NCBI RefSeq assembly: GCF_047495875.1
Contig: NC_092467.1
Coordinates: forward strand, 24,695,066 to 24,759,065
Length of the DNA stretch: 64,000 nt
DNA from: Pithys albifrons albifrons
Lineage: Eukaryota; Chordata; Aves; Passeriformes; Thamnophilidae
Direction of reading: 5' to 3'
The notes below the pieces were generated by a model. It was given only the letters and a program-made list of their open reading frames with translations, had not been told where the DNA came from and searched no databases. The position numbers and the translations under genes were made by a program. Shown in pieces: positions 38,258-50,055 of the stretch (position 1 is its first letter; the number at the start of each line of letters is the position of its first letter).

Positions 38258-38352
38258 TAGAATAGAATAGATATTTCTGTTGAAAGAAAGCTACAATGAT
38301 CATCTAGTCCAACTGCCTGACCACCTCAGGGCTGACTGAAATTTAAAGCAAA
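38258..38352 (-). mobile_element. CR1-type retrotransposon 3' end, minus orientation, short
   Basis: Plus-strand sequence TAGAATAGAATAGATATTTC (38259-38278) followed by CTACAATGATCATCTAGTCC (38291-38310) and AACTGCCTGACCACCTCAGG is the reverse complement of a 3' end seen in many bird interspersed repeats. I favour a CR1 subfamily; a bird LTR element with a similar end is the alternative. Truncated to under 100 bases. Confidence 0.65.
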
Positions 38353-38681
38353 TCCTAGAGTTAAGGTTATGCTAGGACTAAATACATGGGTGCCCGTAGG
38401 TGGGAGACATTGGGTCAGATTCTCTCAGACAGGGATATCTTTAGCAAATATAGCAAGGCATGTGATGTTGTGTGATCAACTTTAGGATTTTGAAATATTT
38501 ACTGTAAAGCTTAGTATTTTTTCATACAAAATGTAAGGCTTTGGGGGATTTTGTTTGTGTGAGGTTGTTTTGGTTTTGGTTTTTTGTGTTTGGTTGGTTT
38601 TGTTTGCTGTTTTTTCTAAGAAGGAAAGCAGGATATTTTGTTCATGTGAGCATCTCAGGCTTCAGAGGGGAAAACCAGATC
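38353..38681. other. Non-coding spacer; T/G-rich run
   Basis: Contains a T/G-rich simple stretch at about 38540-38620 (GGTTTTGG, TTGGTTGG units). Nothing else recognised. Confidence 0.6.
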
Positions 38682-38795
38682 AGGCAAATACATCTCTCAA
38701 CCTCTCTGTATCTCAGTTTCTTTAGCTGTGAAATGGGTACAAGATTGCTTAGACTGCCCCTGCACTGTGGGATCTAACAAGATATGAAAGGTCCA
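38682..38795 (+). repeat. MIR-like SINE relic (plus orientation)
   Basis: CAACCTCTCTGTATCTCAGT (38699-38718) then TTCTTTAGCTGTGAAATGGG (38718-38737) is close to the MIR core 'CCTCTCTGTGCCTCAGTTTCCTCATCTGTAAAATGGG' in order and spacing; the following GGATCTAACAAGATATGAAA fits the decayed tail. It is the best-preserved MIR-like copy in the window. Confidence 0.65.
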
Positions 38796-41700
38796 AATTA
38801 AGACTCAGGTGTCTTATCCCTATGCAGCAGTATCAAAAATACTGCTGTGAGTGAGAAAAAATTGTACCATCGTAAGGGAAGTTTTATTTAGGACACTGCA
38901 GATCTGGATTTGCTGCCAGCAGCCTAAAACTAACGAAAACTTGAAGCAAAAAAAAAACCAAAACCACAACTTTCTGGTTTTATATCTCAATCAAGAAGAA
39001 CTGTCCTTTTTAATTCAAATGCTGGGGTCTAGAGTTGTTTTCCCTGCAGATGCTGTGTTGTATTGGGAATATCAGGAGCTGCCAATTGCAATAACAGTTT
39101 CTAATTCCAAATTAATTCAGTGTAAATGAACTGTCAAGAGAAGATTGATTTGTTTTGGTAATTGCCCTGATGCAGGCTGCTGGGTGACAGCAGGAAAGAG
39201 CAAAGAAGGGAGCTTTGGCAGGTCTGGCTGAGCCTAAGGGTGGATTGAGGAGACGGAGACCTAGCTGCAAATATCATCTGTCAGGACCACTGCTGAGCCC
39301 AATGCTTTTTTCCAGCTTTCAACTATGTCTTCAGGAATGAAGCCAACAATGCAAAATGCTCCTTGAGTTAAAGACAGTGGTGTGCTAAGCACTTAGGAAG
39401 GGGGGAAAAAAAAGAGACCCCTCTCCACTGGAAGGGCTACTCTTCCTTCAACCTCCACCTCTGCTCTGCTGCTGGGCTGGGGGGCCACCAGCCCTCACCT
39501 CCTCCGGGGTGGCCAAGTGACAGTCTGACTCTTCCTCATGTCCTGGAGGGGCTGAAAATGAGGGACCCGGTGGCAGGTGAGGCTGTGTCCAGGAGGCCCA
39601 GAGCTCCTGCTAGGGCATGATGTGCCACATGGGACACTTCGTGCTCCCTGAGACATGGAAGACGTTTGATTCCCTGAGTAGTGCCATGTGGTTGTGTCCA
39701 ATCTGCCAAGCCCTTCCCAAGGGCTTCATCTGCTGCCACAGTGTGCAGATGCCATCTGTACATAGACCTGCATCATGCTCATACTGTAGGGTCCATGGCA
39801 TGAGCATCAGCTATGAGTGTAACCCAAATAAAGATATTTTAGCAGGAAAGTCAGTGTTACATTTCCATCATTGAGGGAAAAGGCTGAACAACCTAGGCCA
39901 TCAGGAAGCAACACTGTAACTCAAAAGCAGACTTTGGAGGTTTAGATGTGGCATTAGCTAATTCGGGAATGTGTAGGGGCCTTAAAAGGAGCAATGATCA
40001 TATGATTTTTAGTCCATATTATAGACAAATATATAAACTTTGTTAAAACCACCCCATAGATACAACCTTCAGGCTATTGCTCCAGTCTATAAAACAGCAA
40101 GGCAAGAAAACTCCCAGAGCAAATGACACAGTAAACTCTCAAATGTTAATGAAGTTGCTTGCTAAAGCACTGCCAAACAAACTGGCTTTTGCTTGCTGTA
40201 TTTTTGGGGTTTGTTTTTGTGCTTAAAATCCCTGATCAATACAGGTGCTGTGTGACTGAATTGCTAATGGAGTCTGTAGATTAGTTTATCAATAGCATTT
40301 AAATACTTTTCACACTTGCAGTAGATTTTGAATTATTTATTTGTTTCTGGTCAATTTCTTATGATCTCATTAGCATTTATCTGTAAAGTGATACTAGACA
40401 TGCTGGAATACCCTGAAGATTTCATGGCTCTGCAACTTTTTATAGGAGAAGGAGGTGTCTGGTCTTAAATTCACAAAATCCTACATGAGTCCTGTTTAAG
40501 CTGGGGGATCTGCTAGCAGGAGGGCAGTACTGCTTTTTGGGGAAAGGATGGACACATGCTTGTACGTAGACTGCTGTCCTGGAAAGCTCAGCCTTTACAG
40601 TGACTCCTGAAAACTGGAGGAAAGCAAACTGACATGCCCATTCTGAATTTTGGGCACAGAACCATTCATGGATATGTCTGTGATTCCACAGAAGCCCTAC
40701 AGACAAAGTAGAACATGAACTGAAGCCTCTTAAATCCCTTTCTCTTGTCCTAATAACAAATTCATTCACCTTCCTAATTAAAAGTCACAAATATGCTAAA
40801 CAATCTCATTTCATATGTTGTGTTATTCTGATTTGTTGGAGAAGGGCTTGCATTGTCCTGACAGACATTACATTTGTCTTTTAGTCTTTTGATATGTCAT
40901 GTCTGGACTCCACGCAAAACTCATAACAAGCTGAATATATCTCAAAAGGGGAGGGATTGGGCCTTAAAAGCATTGAAAGGATATAATTTTAAAGTATTAT
41001 CAATGTACTTTAAGAAGGAGAGAGCAGATTAAAGGTAAAGCCAGGATAGAAACCAATAGGAAAGGACAGTAGAAATATCAATTGAAGAAGGTTGTGGAAG
41101 GAGAAGACTATTGAATCCTCAGCAGTGGCCTGTGATGTCCCAGTATACATTCACAAACAACAACAAAGCTGTTATGAAGCTGTGGAACAAAAGCAGGACT
41201 TCCTACCATGGGCTAAAAGAGCAACATATTACTCAGAAAGTCTGAAGCAGGACTGGAAAAAAGCCCTAGGAATCACCCATGCCATGACTGCTCTCAGGTG
41301 GGCAGTGAACTCTCACCACTCATGAGCCTGTTGAAATGTGAGAATAGCTGAGGAGGGGTCATACTGTGAAGTGCAATGTACTGTGTTTTACCCATCCTCA
41401 GGCTTTGCTCTGTGGCTACTCCACTTCTCCGTGCAGGGCCAGATGTATTGCTCTTTTCCCAGATCTCATCCCTTGTTTGTTTGACTTGGAGACAATTGAC
41501 TGCAGCCAGGTTCTGTTATGAAGCAAAGGTCCAAAAACCTCAAAGATCTTCCTCACCTCTTACAGACTCATCCACAAGACTTTTTCTACTGGATTTACTG
41601 TCAGTCTTCTCACTTTGAGGTCTCATCACATACTAAGCACACATCCCACAATGAGCTATAGCTTGTTTTAGAGACATTGACAGCACTATAGAGATACTTT

Positions 41701-42899
41701 CCTTTGCCAAATTTTCAGCTTTGGAATATCTCCTGAAGCAGCCTGCACGATTCACCTTAACCAGCTGCATGGAGAAAGGAAACAATACCCAGAGCTGTGG
41801 TTTCTGCCAGCACTCTGAGCACCTCTGAAAATTGTGGGCATGATGGAAAGCCCTGCTCCTTTCAGTTTTGGTGTCAGGATATTTCTTTCTAGTAAAAATG
41901 AGATGATCTATATATTCCTAAGAATAACGATAGCCAGGATGGGGCAAGGACCATAAATCGCTGTCAAGTGTCATTCCTACTTCTATGTGCATCACCATAG
42001 ACAATGTTTCCTTTGCCCCTCAGGATCTGCTTTTTTCCTTGGTTAAGGAAAAGTGGGCAGATAAGAAAGGATTTCTCTGCTCTTTGGTTGGCTGTTCTGG
42101 TGGAATAACCATTACTGTAAGTTAAATCTGCTGGAGATTTGGTGGACATCAGTCCTGGAGAGTGAGATGCATCAGCGAGGTTTCATCATCTTCTGCTGAG
42201 CTTGGATTTCCTGTAGATTCACTGTCCCTCCTCCCTTGCAGCAGAGTCTGTAGCTGCAAACACTATTATGGTGATAAGATGGAGAGCCTGGAGGACCTCA
42301 CAATCCTCTTACGAACAAGTGACCTTGTGAACAAATGAACTCTAATCAAAATGACCCAAGATGTCCCTGTAAGATGCCTTCACTTTCACTGAGGTTTCCT
42401 CTAACAGTTTGCAAATGTGACCTGCTATTCCTGCCATGTGGCCTGTACACCTTCAGCAGAGAAACCCAGATGCAATTTGGTGACAACCAGTGACACCTTA
42501 CAAAAATGAGGGCAGGAATTCCTACTGAATCCCATGGGCAAGGGCTGGCAGAGCAGTCACAAGGAACCTGAATTCTGTATGAGAATTATGGGGTTTTTTT
42601 GGCAGATACACAGATTTTCTTTCCCTGAAAGGATCTGGGACCATGCGGGACACTGTGTCAGCTGGATCTCACATATAACACTTACTCCTTTCTTTCCTCT
42701 TTTGTCTTCTTTTCTTTCCCTTCTCTTTCTTTTTCTTTTTCAATTCAGCCTAAATAATGATGTAGGACAGCACTGTCTCTTTAAAGGTGGCCTTTTTAAG
42801 TGCAACCTAATCTTCTTCTATCCACTTGGACCTTGGATTTAGAAAATTTCACCAATCCGGATTTCCAAATCCTTGCAGATTCTGAGGGGGCTTGTTTAT
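38796..42899. other. Non-coding stretch; no gene recognised
   Basis: Bases 40250-40420 are AT-rich with several ATTAG/TTTAT cores and could be a minor conserved block. A strong pyrimidine tract ending in CAATTCAG at 42748 looks like a splice acceptor, but the following frame closes at 42842 with no donor. Other open frames have no recognisable product. Confidence 0.55.
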
Positions 42900-43340
42900 G
42901 GAAGTATCCTTTAGAAAACGGCTTAGACTTTAAGATGAGGAAACGCAGGGAGCTAATGTGAAGATTTAGGACTTTCTAGGAAGCTTGCAGTGCCTAAGCC
43001 CTGCTTGCTTGAGCAGTCTGAGGGTCCTTTTGCAGACTAAGAGGGATTAATACCCCTTTAACCAGCAGGGCTATGCACACATTCATAAATATACCATCTC
43101 TCTTTAATCGCTTCGCTCCCTAATCCACAATGATTTCTTAGGAATTATCATTTTATCTCAGCTAAATAAGCACATTCCTTGTGCTTTCCTGTAGAAAAAT
43201 AAAATCTTTCTGAAGCTTTTCTTTTAAAAAGTGGTGCCATGAAAATCAAGCTTTTATTTAAGACCTTGAGTAAATAAAGGAAACTTTGTTTATTTGCTTC
43301 TCAAGCGAAGGGCGATTGGTCACATCAGCTGAGCATCTGC
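42900..43340. promoter_or_regulatory. Candidate conserved block with forkhead and NF-Y-type sites
   Basis: Right-hand part carries GAGTAAATAAAGG and TTTGTTTATTTGC (forkhead-like, opposite orientations) and, about 25 bases on, GCGATTGGTCAC, whose complement GTGACCAATCGC is a full NF-Y/CCAAT-box match. To the left lie TTTAATCGCTTCGCTCC, GGGATTAATACC and TCATAAATATACC. The block retains CpG, has no repeat signature, and its open frames are short. A distal enhancer or a weak promoter is possible; no TATA box or initiator stands out. Confidence 0.35.
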
Positions 43341-43583
43341 CTGCTGATGCACCCACTCACAGTCCAAATGACTCCTCTGGAGTCAGGATCAGGGTTATTT
43401 GTTTGCCCAACATCTCGTGAAGTGATAACACCTCTCTGAATGTGTAAGAGTGAGTTGGGAAAGATTTTTGCAAATTACTGCTATTACCAATGTGATGATC
43501 ATTGAAAAAGACCATTTTTGAGAATCCTGTATAGGTTTTCATGTTTATTTTGTAGATCTTTCTTTATCTCTTTTGCTTTTCAG

Positions 43584-43738
43584 GTTTGGTAGGGGTTTTA
43601 TATGGTTTTAATTTTTACATTTCACTTGCCCAAGCTCAGCTACCTTGCAGAAAAACATCAATATTGATTTTAGGGAATGTCACCCTTTTTTACAACATTC
43701 TACTCTCTGGGTTCTCATGCAGCAATATCCTGCTGGCT
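43584..43738 (+). other. Weak candidate internal exon with hydrophobic peptide
   Basis: A pyrimidine-rich acceptor (TTATCTCTTTTGCTTTTCAG) ends at 43583 and a donor GTAAGC starts at 43739. Between them one frame is open, giving LVGVLYGFNFYIS near the start and a hydrophobic stretch around TSILILGNVTLFYNILL that could cross a membrane. The phase does not fit the left-edge exon. Such hydrophobic frames also arise by chance in T-rich DNA, and I do not recognise the peptide. Confidence 0.12.
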
Positions 43739-44221
43739 GTAAGCACAGCTGGTTGCACGGCGTTGATCTTGGGGTAGGGAGGAACTACAAGTAATAAGTA
43801 ATCTGCCTTCTAATGGCATTTTAAAAAAGAAAAGAAAGTAGTTCTTTTTATTGCTAAGAATATTGCACAGGAGTGAGTATTTCTTTGGTAAATCATCTCC
43901 CACTTAGGCTTTGGTTTCTAAGATCACTTTCAAATCCAAAAATGAATTCAGGCAAATTCCAGCTGAAGTGAAACACTCAGCTCTGGGAAAGGCTTTGAGT
44001 TTAATATAGGAAAGCCTCTGAATTTCCTCTATTTCTAATTCTTACTCATTTTAGTTAAACTCTTGCCTTCTATCACAAAAAATACACATAACCTTGAGAA
44101 TCAGAACAACTGTGTTGCAAGGGAAGCTTTAGCACCTATAGGTTTTAATGTTCACAGGTAAAAAAAGTGTAATAAATATGTATTCTGGAAGATTTAATTT
44201 TTAAATTTAATTAATAGGGAT

Positions 44222-44243
44222 GTAATATGTATTTACATATTAC
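44222..44243. repeat. Perfect AT-rich inverted repeat (10-base arms)
   Basis: Left arm GTAATATGTA (44222-44231) and right arm TACATATTAC (44234-44243) are perfect reverse complements separated by TT. A related TGTATTTACA lies about 20 bases to the right. It may be a cruciform-prone AT sequence without function. Confidence 0.75.
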
Positions 44244-45894
44244 CTATTTTGTAAAACGTAAAATGTATTTACAACATGAAAGATCACTTTAGAAAATCAG
44301 AACTGTTTTGGAGTACTTGTGTTTGTTTAACGTAAGTATTTAAAAAATAATTTGGGATGTGAGCTAAAAAATACATCTCTTCCCTTAGTAGATAAAATAA
44401 TGAAAAATTAGAATTAGAGCTGTCTCCAAGTATTTCCAGAGTTGAGGGGTATTTGAATCTGTGTTTTCTTTTATGTCCCTCTCTACTGAGGCCATTCAAT
44501 TTAATAAGAAATGAAATAGTGTGACAAATCTGCTTCAGCCTTTTATTACTTACAGTCCCTATAGGTTTTTCTTTATATTTTTTCTTGTTTCTTGCCCCCT
44601 CCCCATACACTCAGTGGTCAAAATAAAAATACAGAAGCCATAACATGAAAATACAGATGTCCTACACTGAAATCTTAGTCCCAGTGGGTGTGTTCACAGT
44701 GAGCACCCCAAGCTGCTGTCCATGCTCCCCTCAGTGTGCTGACTGACCCTGACTAGCATCCTCCTGCATGGATGTGGAAGAATTCCATTCCCTCTCTTTG
44801 TGCCAGGAGATCCTTCCATATCTGCTGTGCCTGCAGCTGGATTTAGTGTATATCCAGCTTTTGTCCACCCTTGCCTGCACATGGGGACCTGGATTTGTAG
44901 CTCATGTGAGCTTAGGGATGGGACTGACTGAAGTGAAACACTATGTGAATGAGTGTGACAGCTACCAAATGAAATCTGCTCTCATAGCAAGCCCATCCTT
45001 TGCGGAGAGGTGCCTCTAGTTGCTTTTGGGGGGTGTTTTCCCACCCATAGGTCTGCCATTATGGCATCTGCCACCTTCTTCTGTGGCAATTCGTCAAAGA
45101 AGCCAGACCAATGGAGGGCTGATATTCCTGGCTCTGGTTTTTAACCTGTGTTTGCCTACTGATCATAATGGGTTTCCCCATGGTATTAAAGAACTTAGAG
45201 CCCCTCTGCCATGAGGATGTTTCCAGTGTTGTTCCCTGAAGTCTTCTTGCAACAACAAAAATATCCACTGTGCTCCAAAGGCTTTCAGTTAAACCTGAGA
45301 CTGATCTGACTTAAGGGAGATTTCTACCTGGCTGAGGCCCAGGCTTCACATCTTTCCATACAATGCTCTGCCCTAATGCTCACTGAAAGCTTGAAAATGG
45401 CTGGGAGGATTAGCTAATGGGTAATTTAAATGGGTCATTTCATAAGAGATGTGTATGGTAGGCAAGCTTGAAACCTTGCTTAAACCCTCTAGCTTTGTCT
45501 TGTCTCTGTGTGTTTCTTTGTGTCCTTGCCATATGTCTCTTGGCTACTTTTTCTGTTCTCATCTTCCACCCCATCAATTGCAGATCTCTCTTTCTTTGTA
45601 TTCTCAGACAGTCTCAGCTAAAGCCCATTTTTGTCAATGGGAGTCATAGACTAGGCCTTCAAACTCCATCTGACAGTGAATCTGCCCCACATGGAAACAG
45701 AGAAAAAAGATAAGGCTAGGGAAAAGAGCTTTGTATGTGGCTGGTCATACACACACAGATTTATTCTTTCTTTTCTTATCTTGGTGTTTCTTTTTAAGAC
45801 TGAAATATCTAAAGGGTAGGAAATTTGTGATAGTGAGCCTAGAAAAGTATATATAAAGGCTGGTAATGACAAGCATAGTTACTGCATACCCCTG

Positions 45895-46310
45895 ACTTAA
45901 TAATCCTCATTAGAGCTGGAAAAACAAACATATTATGCCTTAAACTGTAAGAATGTCTTCTAATGGAATCGAAGGAATTAAAACACAGAACCAAGGCTTA
46001 TCAGCCTGTTGCTAGGAGAGCTGTGGTCTGTGTTTGCTTAGGGAATCATCATCAATAATCCCTTAATCTAATCGCAAAATATAGAAAGCTGCTGCACCAA
46101 ACTGACCCTATTGGATGTGAGCAGTAAGCAACAGAAGAGAGTGACGGGGTTACCCAATAGCAGCTGTGGAGTTATGACTGTATCCAGGAGAAGGCCATGT
46201 GTGCAGACACCTCGGAAGCACATGAGGAAGTTTTTTGTCAACGAATGGACCGAATAGACCTCAACAGAACAACCAACCAAGTTGTAGTATTTCCCTGGGA
46301 ACAAAAGGGA
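45895..46310. promoter_or_regulatory. Candidate conserved non-coding block
   Basis: Complex sequence with CTCATTAGAG, GGAATCGAAGGAATTAAAAC, CATCAATAATCCCTTAATC and TAATCGCAAAAT, then CpG-retaining sequence (GTGACGGGG, CACCTCGGAAG, CAACGAATGGACCGAATAG). No repeat or convincing frame. Confidence 0.3.
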
Positions 46311-48899
46311 AGTGCATGAGAATGACCAAACACTGCGGGAAACAATATTGATCCTCTTTCTGAAAGAGACTCAGAGGCAGGGTACAGAGGAGAAAGGGGG
46401 ACAATTTTCCAGAATACTCTCTGGCTGTTGCTGTTTAGACCTAGAGAGCCAGCAGTGGTATCTCAGAATGAACATCTTTTTTGTTCATGAATTTATTCAG
46501 TTGCCTTTAGAATTAACATAAAATCTTAACATCCAAAACATCACTTGTGGAAGAGTTTCATAATGTATTTACAAGCTCTAATTGTGTTTAGCTTGGATCA
46601 CTGTTTGGTAGTGTCATTAGATTATGCCTACAGATTATGCTGGAAGAGACAGTGAACCAAACATCCCGTATTTACTGTCTCTTGCCACCTTGAAGGAGAT
46701 ACAAGTGCAATTTCAGATGCCTTCTTCAGAGTATATGAGCACAGAGAATACAAATAATTTCCCTGAATCTTACATAGTTTTGTTTCCATCGCTTTGAAAC
46801 GTTTAAATATCAAATGGTGTAAAAAATGGTGCAGTCATTTGAATTCACCTTTGAAGTAGTCTAAACATGGATGCATTTTGGTGTGTGGATAACATGCAGT
46901 GAGGTTTGTGTGCCTGTGAAAGGAGAGTTAGCAGGGTGCAGTAGTTAATTGCCACTCAACCCATTGCACAGTTGACAGTATTTTTTAATCAGCCACAACA
47001 GAGCCAAAAGAACCTCCAAAACTTGCTGCACCAGTCAACAAACACTTCCGATAACATTTTTTTGCTGATAAAGTCCTCTGAAGAACCCTTCTGGCAGAAA
47101 AGCTGGAGACTTCATTTCTTTTCATCTGTTGACTATCTAGAAAGGTGAAGGTTCTGTTTCAAGGTGAACACACTGGCCCTGGGTCAAATCTCTCATAAAT
47201 CACTGTCTAACTCTCATATCTCCCACTCAGTGCCTAGGATGAGCATTGTGACTTACTGCTTGATTTAGAACTCAATCCAAAGACAATTGAAGTCAGGAGG
47301 TTGACACCAAAAAGTTCAGCCCCTAAGGCTATTTAAGCAGGACTTATTGAAGGAGGGACATCTGGACATGAACTCTCTGTCACCTTATTTTCACTATTTT
47401 TTATTTTGATCAATGCCTCTATGTTTCCTCCTCCCATCCTACCTCTGGATTTCTGATCTCTACCATGAGAGCAAAGTCTGCAAAGCAGTCAATGTTGAAG
47501 TTTTTCTTGTCCAATGAGAAAGAGGACAGTCTGGCAGGAAATGCCCACAGGCACAGGTGAAGCAGACAGTAGGGGATATTCTCCTTTTGCTGAAGCTGAC
47601 TTGAGCTGAATCTGCCCTGAGCAAGATCCAAGATTTCAACTTGTGTATTGTATCCTGGATATCTACGTTTCTTACTCAAGTCAGGGAACACTATAGCTGT
47701 TGTCTTCAGTATCCATCCTTCTCCCCACTGACAGGTGATAAGGCCTACCCAGTCTCAGCTTACTACACCTTTCCCAGTTGCTGGGATAATTCAGGGTCCA
47801 TTCTTCCATTTTGGTCCTGAGCTCAGACCCTACAAGCCTCTGGATTATGAATAAGACCACAGCACTTCAGGGCCCCAGACAGCACCAAGAGGTCATCATG
47901 AGTGGGACAGTCATAGCAACAAGGACTTGGGAGCCTTTGATGATGTCCTTGGATAAAGCTAAACTGGTTTTCAAAGAACAGCCAGGATAAGTATGCTGAA
48001 AGGTTTTGTTACCATGAAGGGTTTGATGTTCTCTTAAATGCCTTCATCAACATCCTCAGCTTTCTGAGAAACTATGCATTTTGGTTCTACCAAAGGGTCG
48101 TGATAGACCAGCAGTCTTGCTTCTTCCAGGGTAGAAACCTGGATGAGTCTTTAGGAATCTGCTTGGACCTAATAGTCCTGGGAACCCCTGTTACACCATG
48201 AACTGTGAAGTTTGTTTAGAAGGTGAGAGTGCTGCCATGCCACTCACCTGTCTGAGATGTTTAATAAGGTCACAGCCTCTCTCTCCTGCAAGAACTGCCA
48301 AAGTCCTTCTGCTCTACCAGGCTACCTGTTTTCCAGAAACTTCTAGGAAAAGGACCTCTCAGTGACCTCTGTTCAATGTGGTTGACATTGCCAATGGATT
48401 CAGAAGAGATTTTGTGGAGGAAAAGTTGGGGGGAGCTGAGAAGACAGATGGGTACACACACACATATAAGCTGACTGTCTCTTTTTCAGGAAATCATGAA
48501 AAGGTGTGACTACAACAACACAAGAGCTTCCCTGGACATCCCTCAAAGCCCCACCTCCTTTAGGATGAGTGGGAACAAACATGGATGATTGTGAGGCTCA
48601 TCTGGCTCCACAGCTCCACTCAGTCAATCCCTATCATCAGTGTTGCCTGCAGAGGGGTGAGCCTCCACCCACTCCTGGACACTGCCAGCCCATTTGTGAA
48701 GCAGCAGCCAATCCAGAGTCAGTTCTTCTCCTGTCCAACAGCATCCTCCATTCAAATTGCAGGGGGCAGGACCCCCATCCCATCAGCCCCCTGATGCACC
48801 GGCTAGTCTGTGGCTGAAGGGGACAAAGAGAGCCAGGGTAGGGATGAGCCCTGGTGGCCTCTGTTCTGACCATATGGTTACAGCACTCCTGAATCTTGT
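46311..48899. other. Non-coding stretch; no gene recognised
   Basis: An acceptor-like CTCTTTTTCAG ends near 48490 but no matching donor or long frame follows. Short CA runs occur near 48455. No repeat family recognised. Confidence 0.55.
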
Positions 48900-49260
48900 C
48901 TAACAGTGATTTTCCTTGAATGCAATCCTTTAAGGTGTTAAATCTAGCTTTAACTTATTTGGCTGATCCAACTTAGATCAGATTATGTTTGTATTTATTG
49001 GGATTTATGGATGTATGATTGCCTCTGAGCCCATATGGACAGCTAATTTGTCAATTAGAGCAATGCTGATCATTGCAGAGGCATGGCAGAGGCTGTTAAG
49101 CACCATTATCGGTTTCAACCAGGTCTGACCTTGAGACACACATTTATTTTGTCTGACAACCTTTTATTCTCACTGCCGGATTACAGATGTGTAAATTGGG
49201 CTAAAACCTTGAATATTCATCTTAGGTACGTCAAAAAAAAAAATCAGAACTTGTTGGAGA
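48900..49260. promoter_or_regulatory. Candidate conserved non-coding block
   Basis: AT-rich complex sequence: TTAAATCTAGCTTTAACTT, GGGATTTATGGATG, GCTAATTTGTCAATTAGAGC (49031-49050, with opposed AATT/TTAG cores), CATTATCGGTTTC and GAATATTCATC. No repeat signature. Visual judgement only. Confidence 0.27.
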
Positions 49261-49609
49261 TGAAGAATATGACAGGGAGAGCTGTTGAGCTGCATGCAGA
49301 GAATGGGACCTGCTTAGATACTTCTTTGTATTGTACCTGTGGCACTGGCAGGATTTTGGACCAACATGTCGGGATAGTGTCCTGGGAGTCTAATTAAAAA
49401 CAATGGCCATTTTCTGAACAGAAAGAGGTCATCTCTGCTTGCTAATTAAAGGCCATTATTCCTATTTTGTAGTAGCTACAGCAAGGCCAGTTTTCCCTAA
49501 AATCAGAGGTAAAGGGTGTAGGTTGGTCATTTCAGTACCTGGCAGAAACAGTTAATACCTCCATGCTGGCGGCATGTCAGTGACAAGTAGAAAGGCTGGG
49601 ACAGTCCTG
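49261..49609. other. Non-coding stretch; nothing recognised
   Basis: Lies just downstream (in element orientation) of the CR1 fragment; no CR1 3' tail could be recognised here, so the element appears to lack its normal 3' end. Confidence 0.5.
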
Positions 49610-50055
49610 TCATTCTGGGTGGTGAGAATACACTGTTGGCTCATGTCCAGCTTTTCATCCATGAGAACCCCGAAGTCCTTCTCGGCCAGGCTTCTCTCAA
49701 TGACTTCTTCTCCCAGTTCATATTCATGTTTGGGATTGCCCCGCACTCAAGGACAACACCTTGCACTTGGACTTGCTGAACTTCATGAGGTTACCACAGG
49801 CCCACTTCTCAAGTTTGTCCAGGTGCCCCTGGGTGACATCCTCTCCTTCAGGTGTGTCACCCATGCTGCTCAGCTTGGTGTCATCTGCAGACTGGCTGAG
49901 GGTGCACTTGACTCTACTGTCTGCACCATAATTTAAGATATTAAAGAGCCCTGAACCCAAGACACAGCCCTGAGAGACCCCACCCATCATCAGATTCCAC
50001 TGGTGGAAGGATCACTAAGAGCCATTGTCCTTAGTGATGCCATGCTGGCTCTCTC
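49610..50055 (-). pseudogene. CR1 LINE reverse transcriptase fragment, frameshifted and internally deleted
   Basis: Read on the minus strand, 49990-49724 encodes a piece of the CR1 ORF2 reverse transcriptase: GVSQGCVLG (family GVPQGSVLGP), a SADDTKL catalytic motif (family FADDTKL, both aspartates kept, residues 36-37 of this frame) and ACGNLMKFSKSKCKVL. A frameshift near 49740 moves the reading into the next frame, where [11 protein letters not shown] and [19 protein letters not shown] continue the same protein to about 49610. On the other side, 50023-50055 resembles the DNA of a more upstream part of the ORF (GTCCTTAGTGATGCCATG), directly joined to the GVPQG region, so a few hundred bases of the polymerase domain are missing. 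The enzyme copies CR1 RNA into DNA at the insertion site; this copy is dead. Confidence 0.88.

Larger units (their letters stand above)
43341..45894. other. Non-coding stretch with one weak exon candidate and a hairpin
   Basis: Holds the exon candidate at 43584-43738 and the AT-rich inverted repeat at 44222-44243, both listed separately. No repeat family recognised. Confidence 0.55.

Noticed and set aside
42690..42842. Exon after a very strong pyrimidine tract and CAATTCAG
   Set aside because: The following frame closes after about 30 codons with no donor; pyrimidine tracts are common in intronic DNA.
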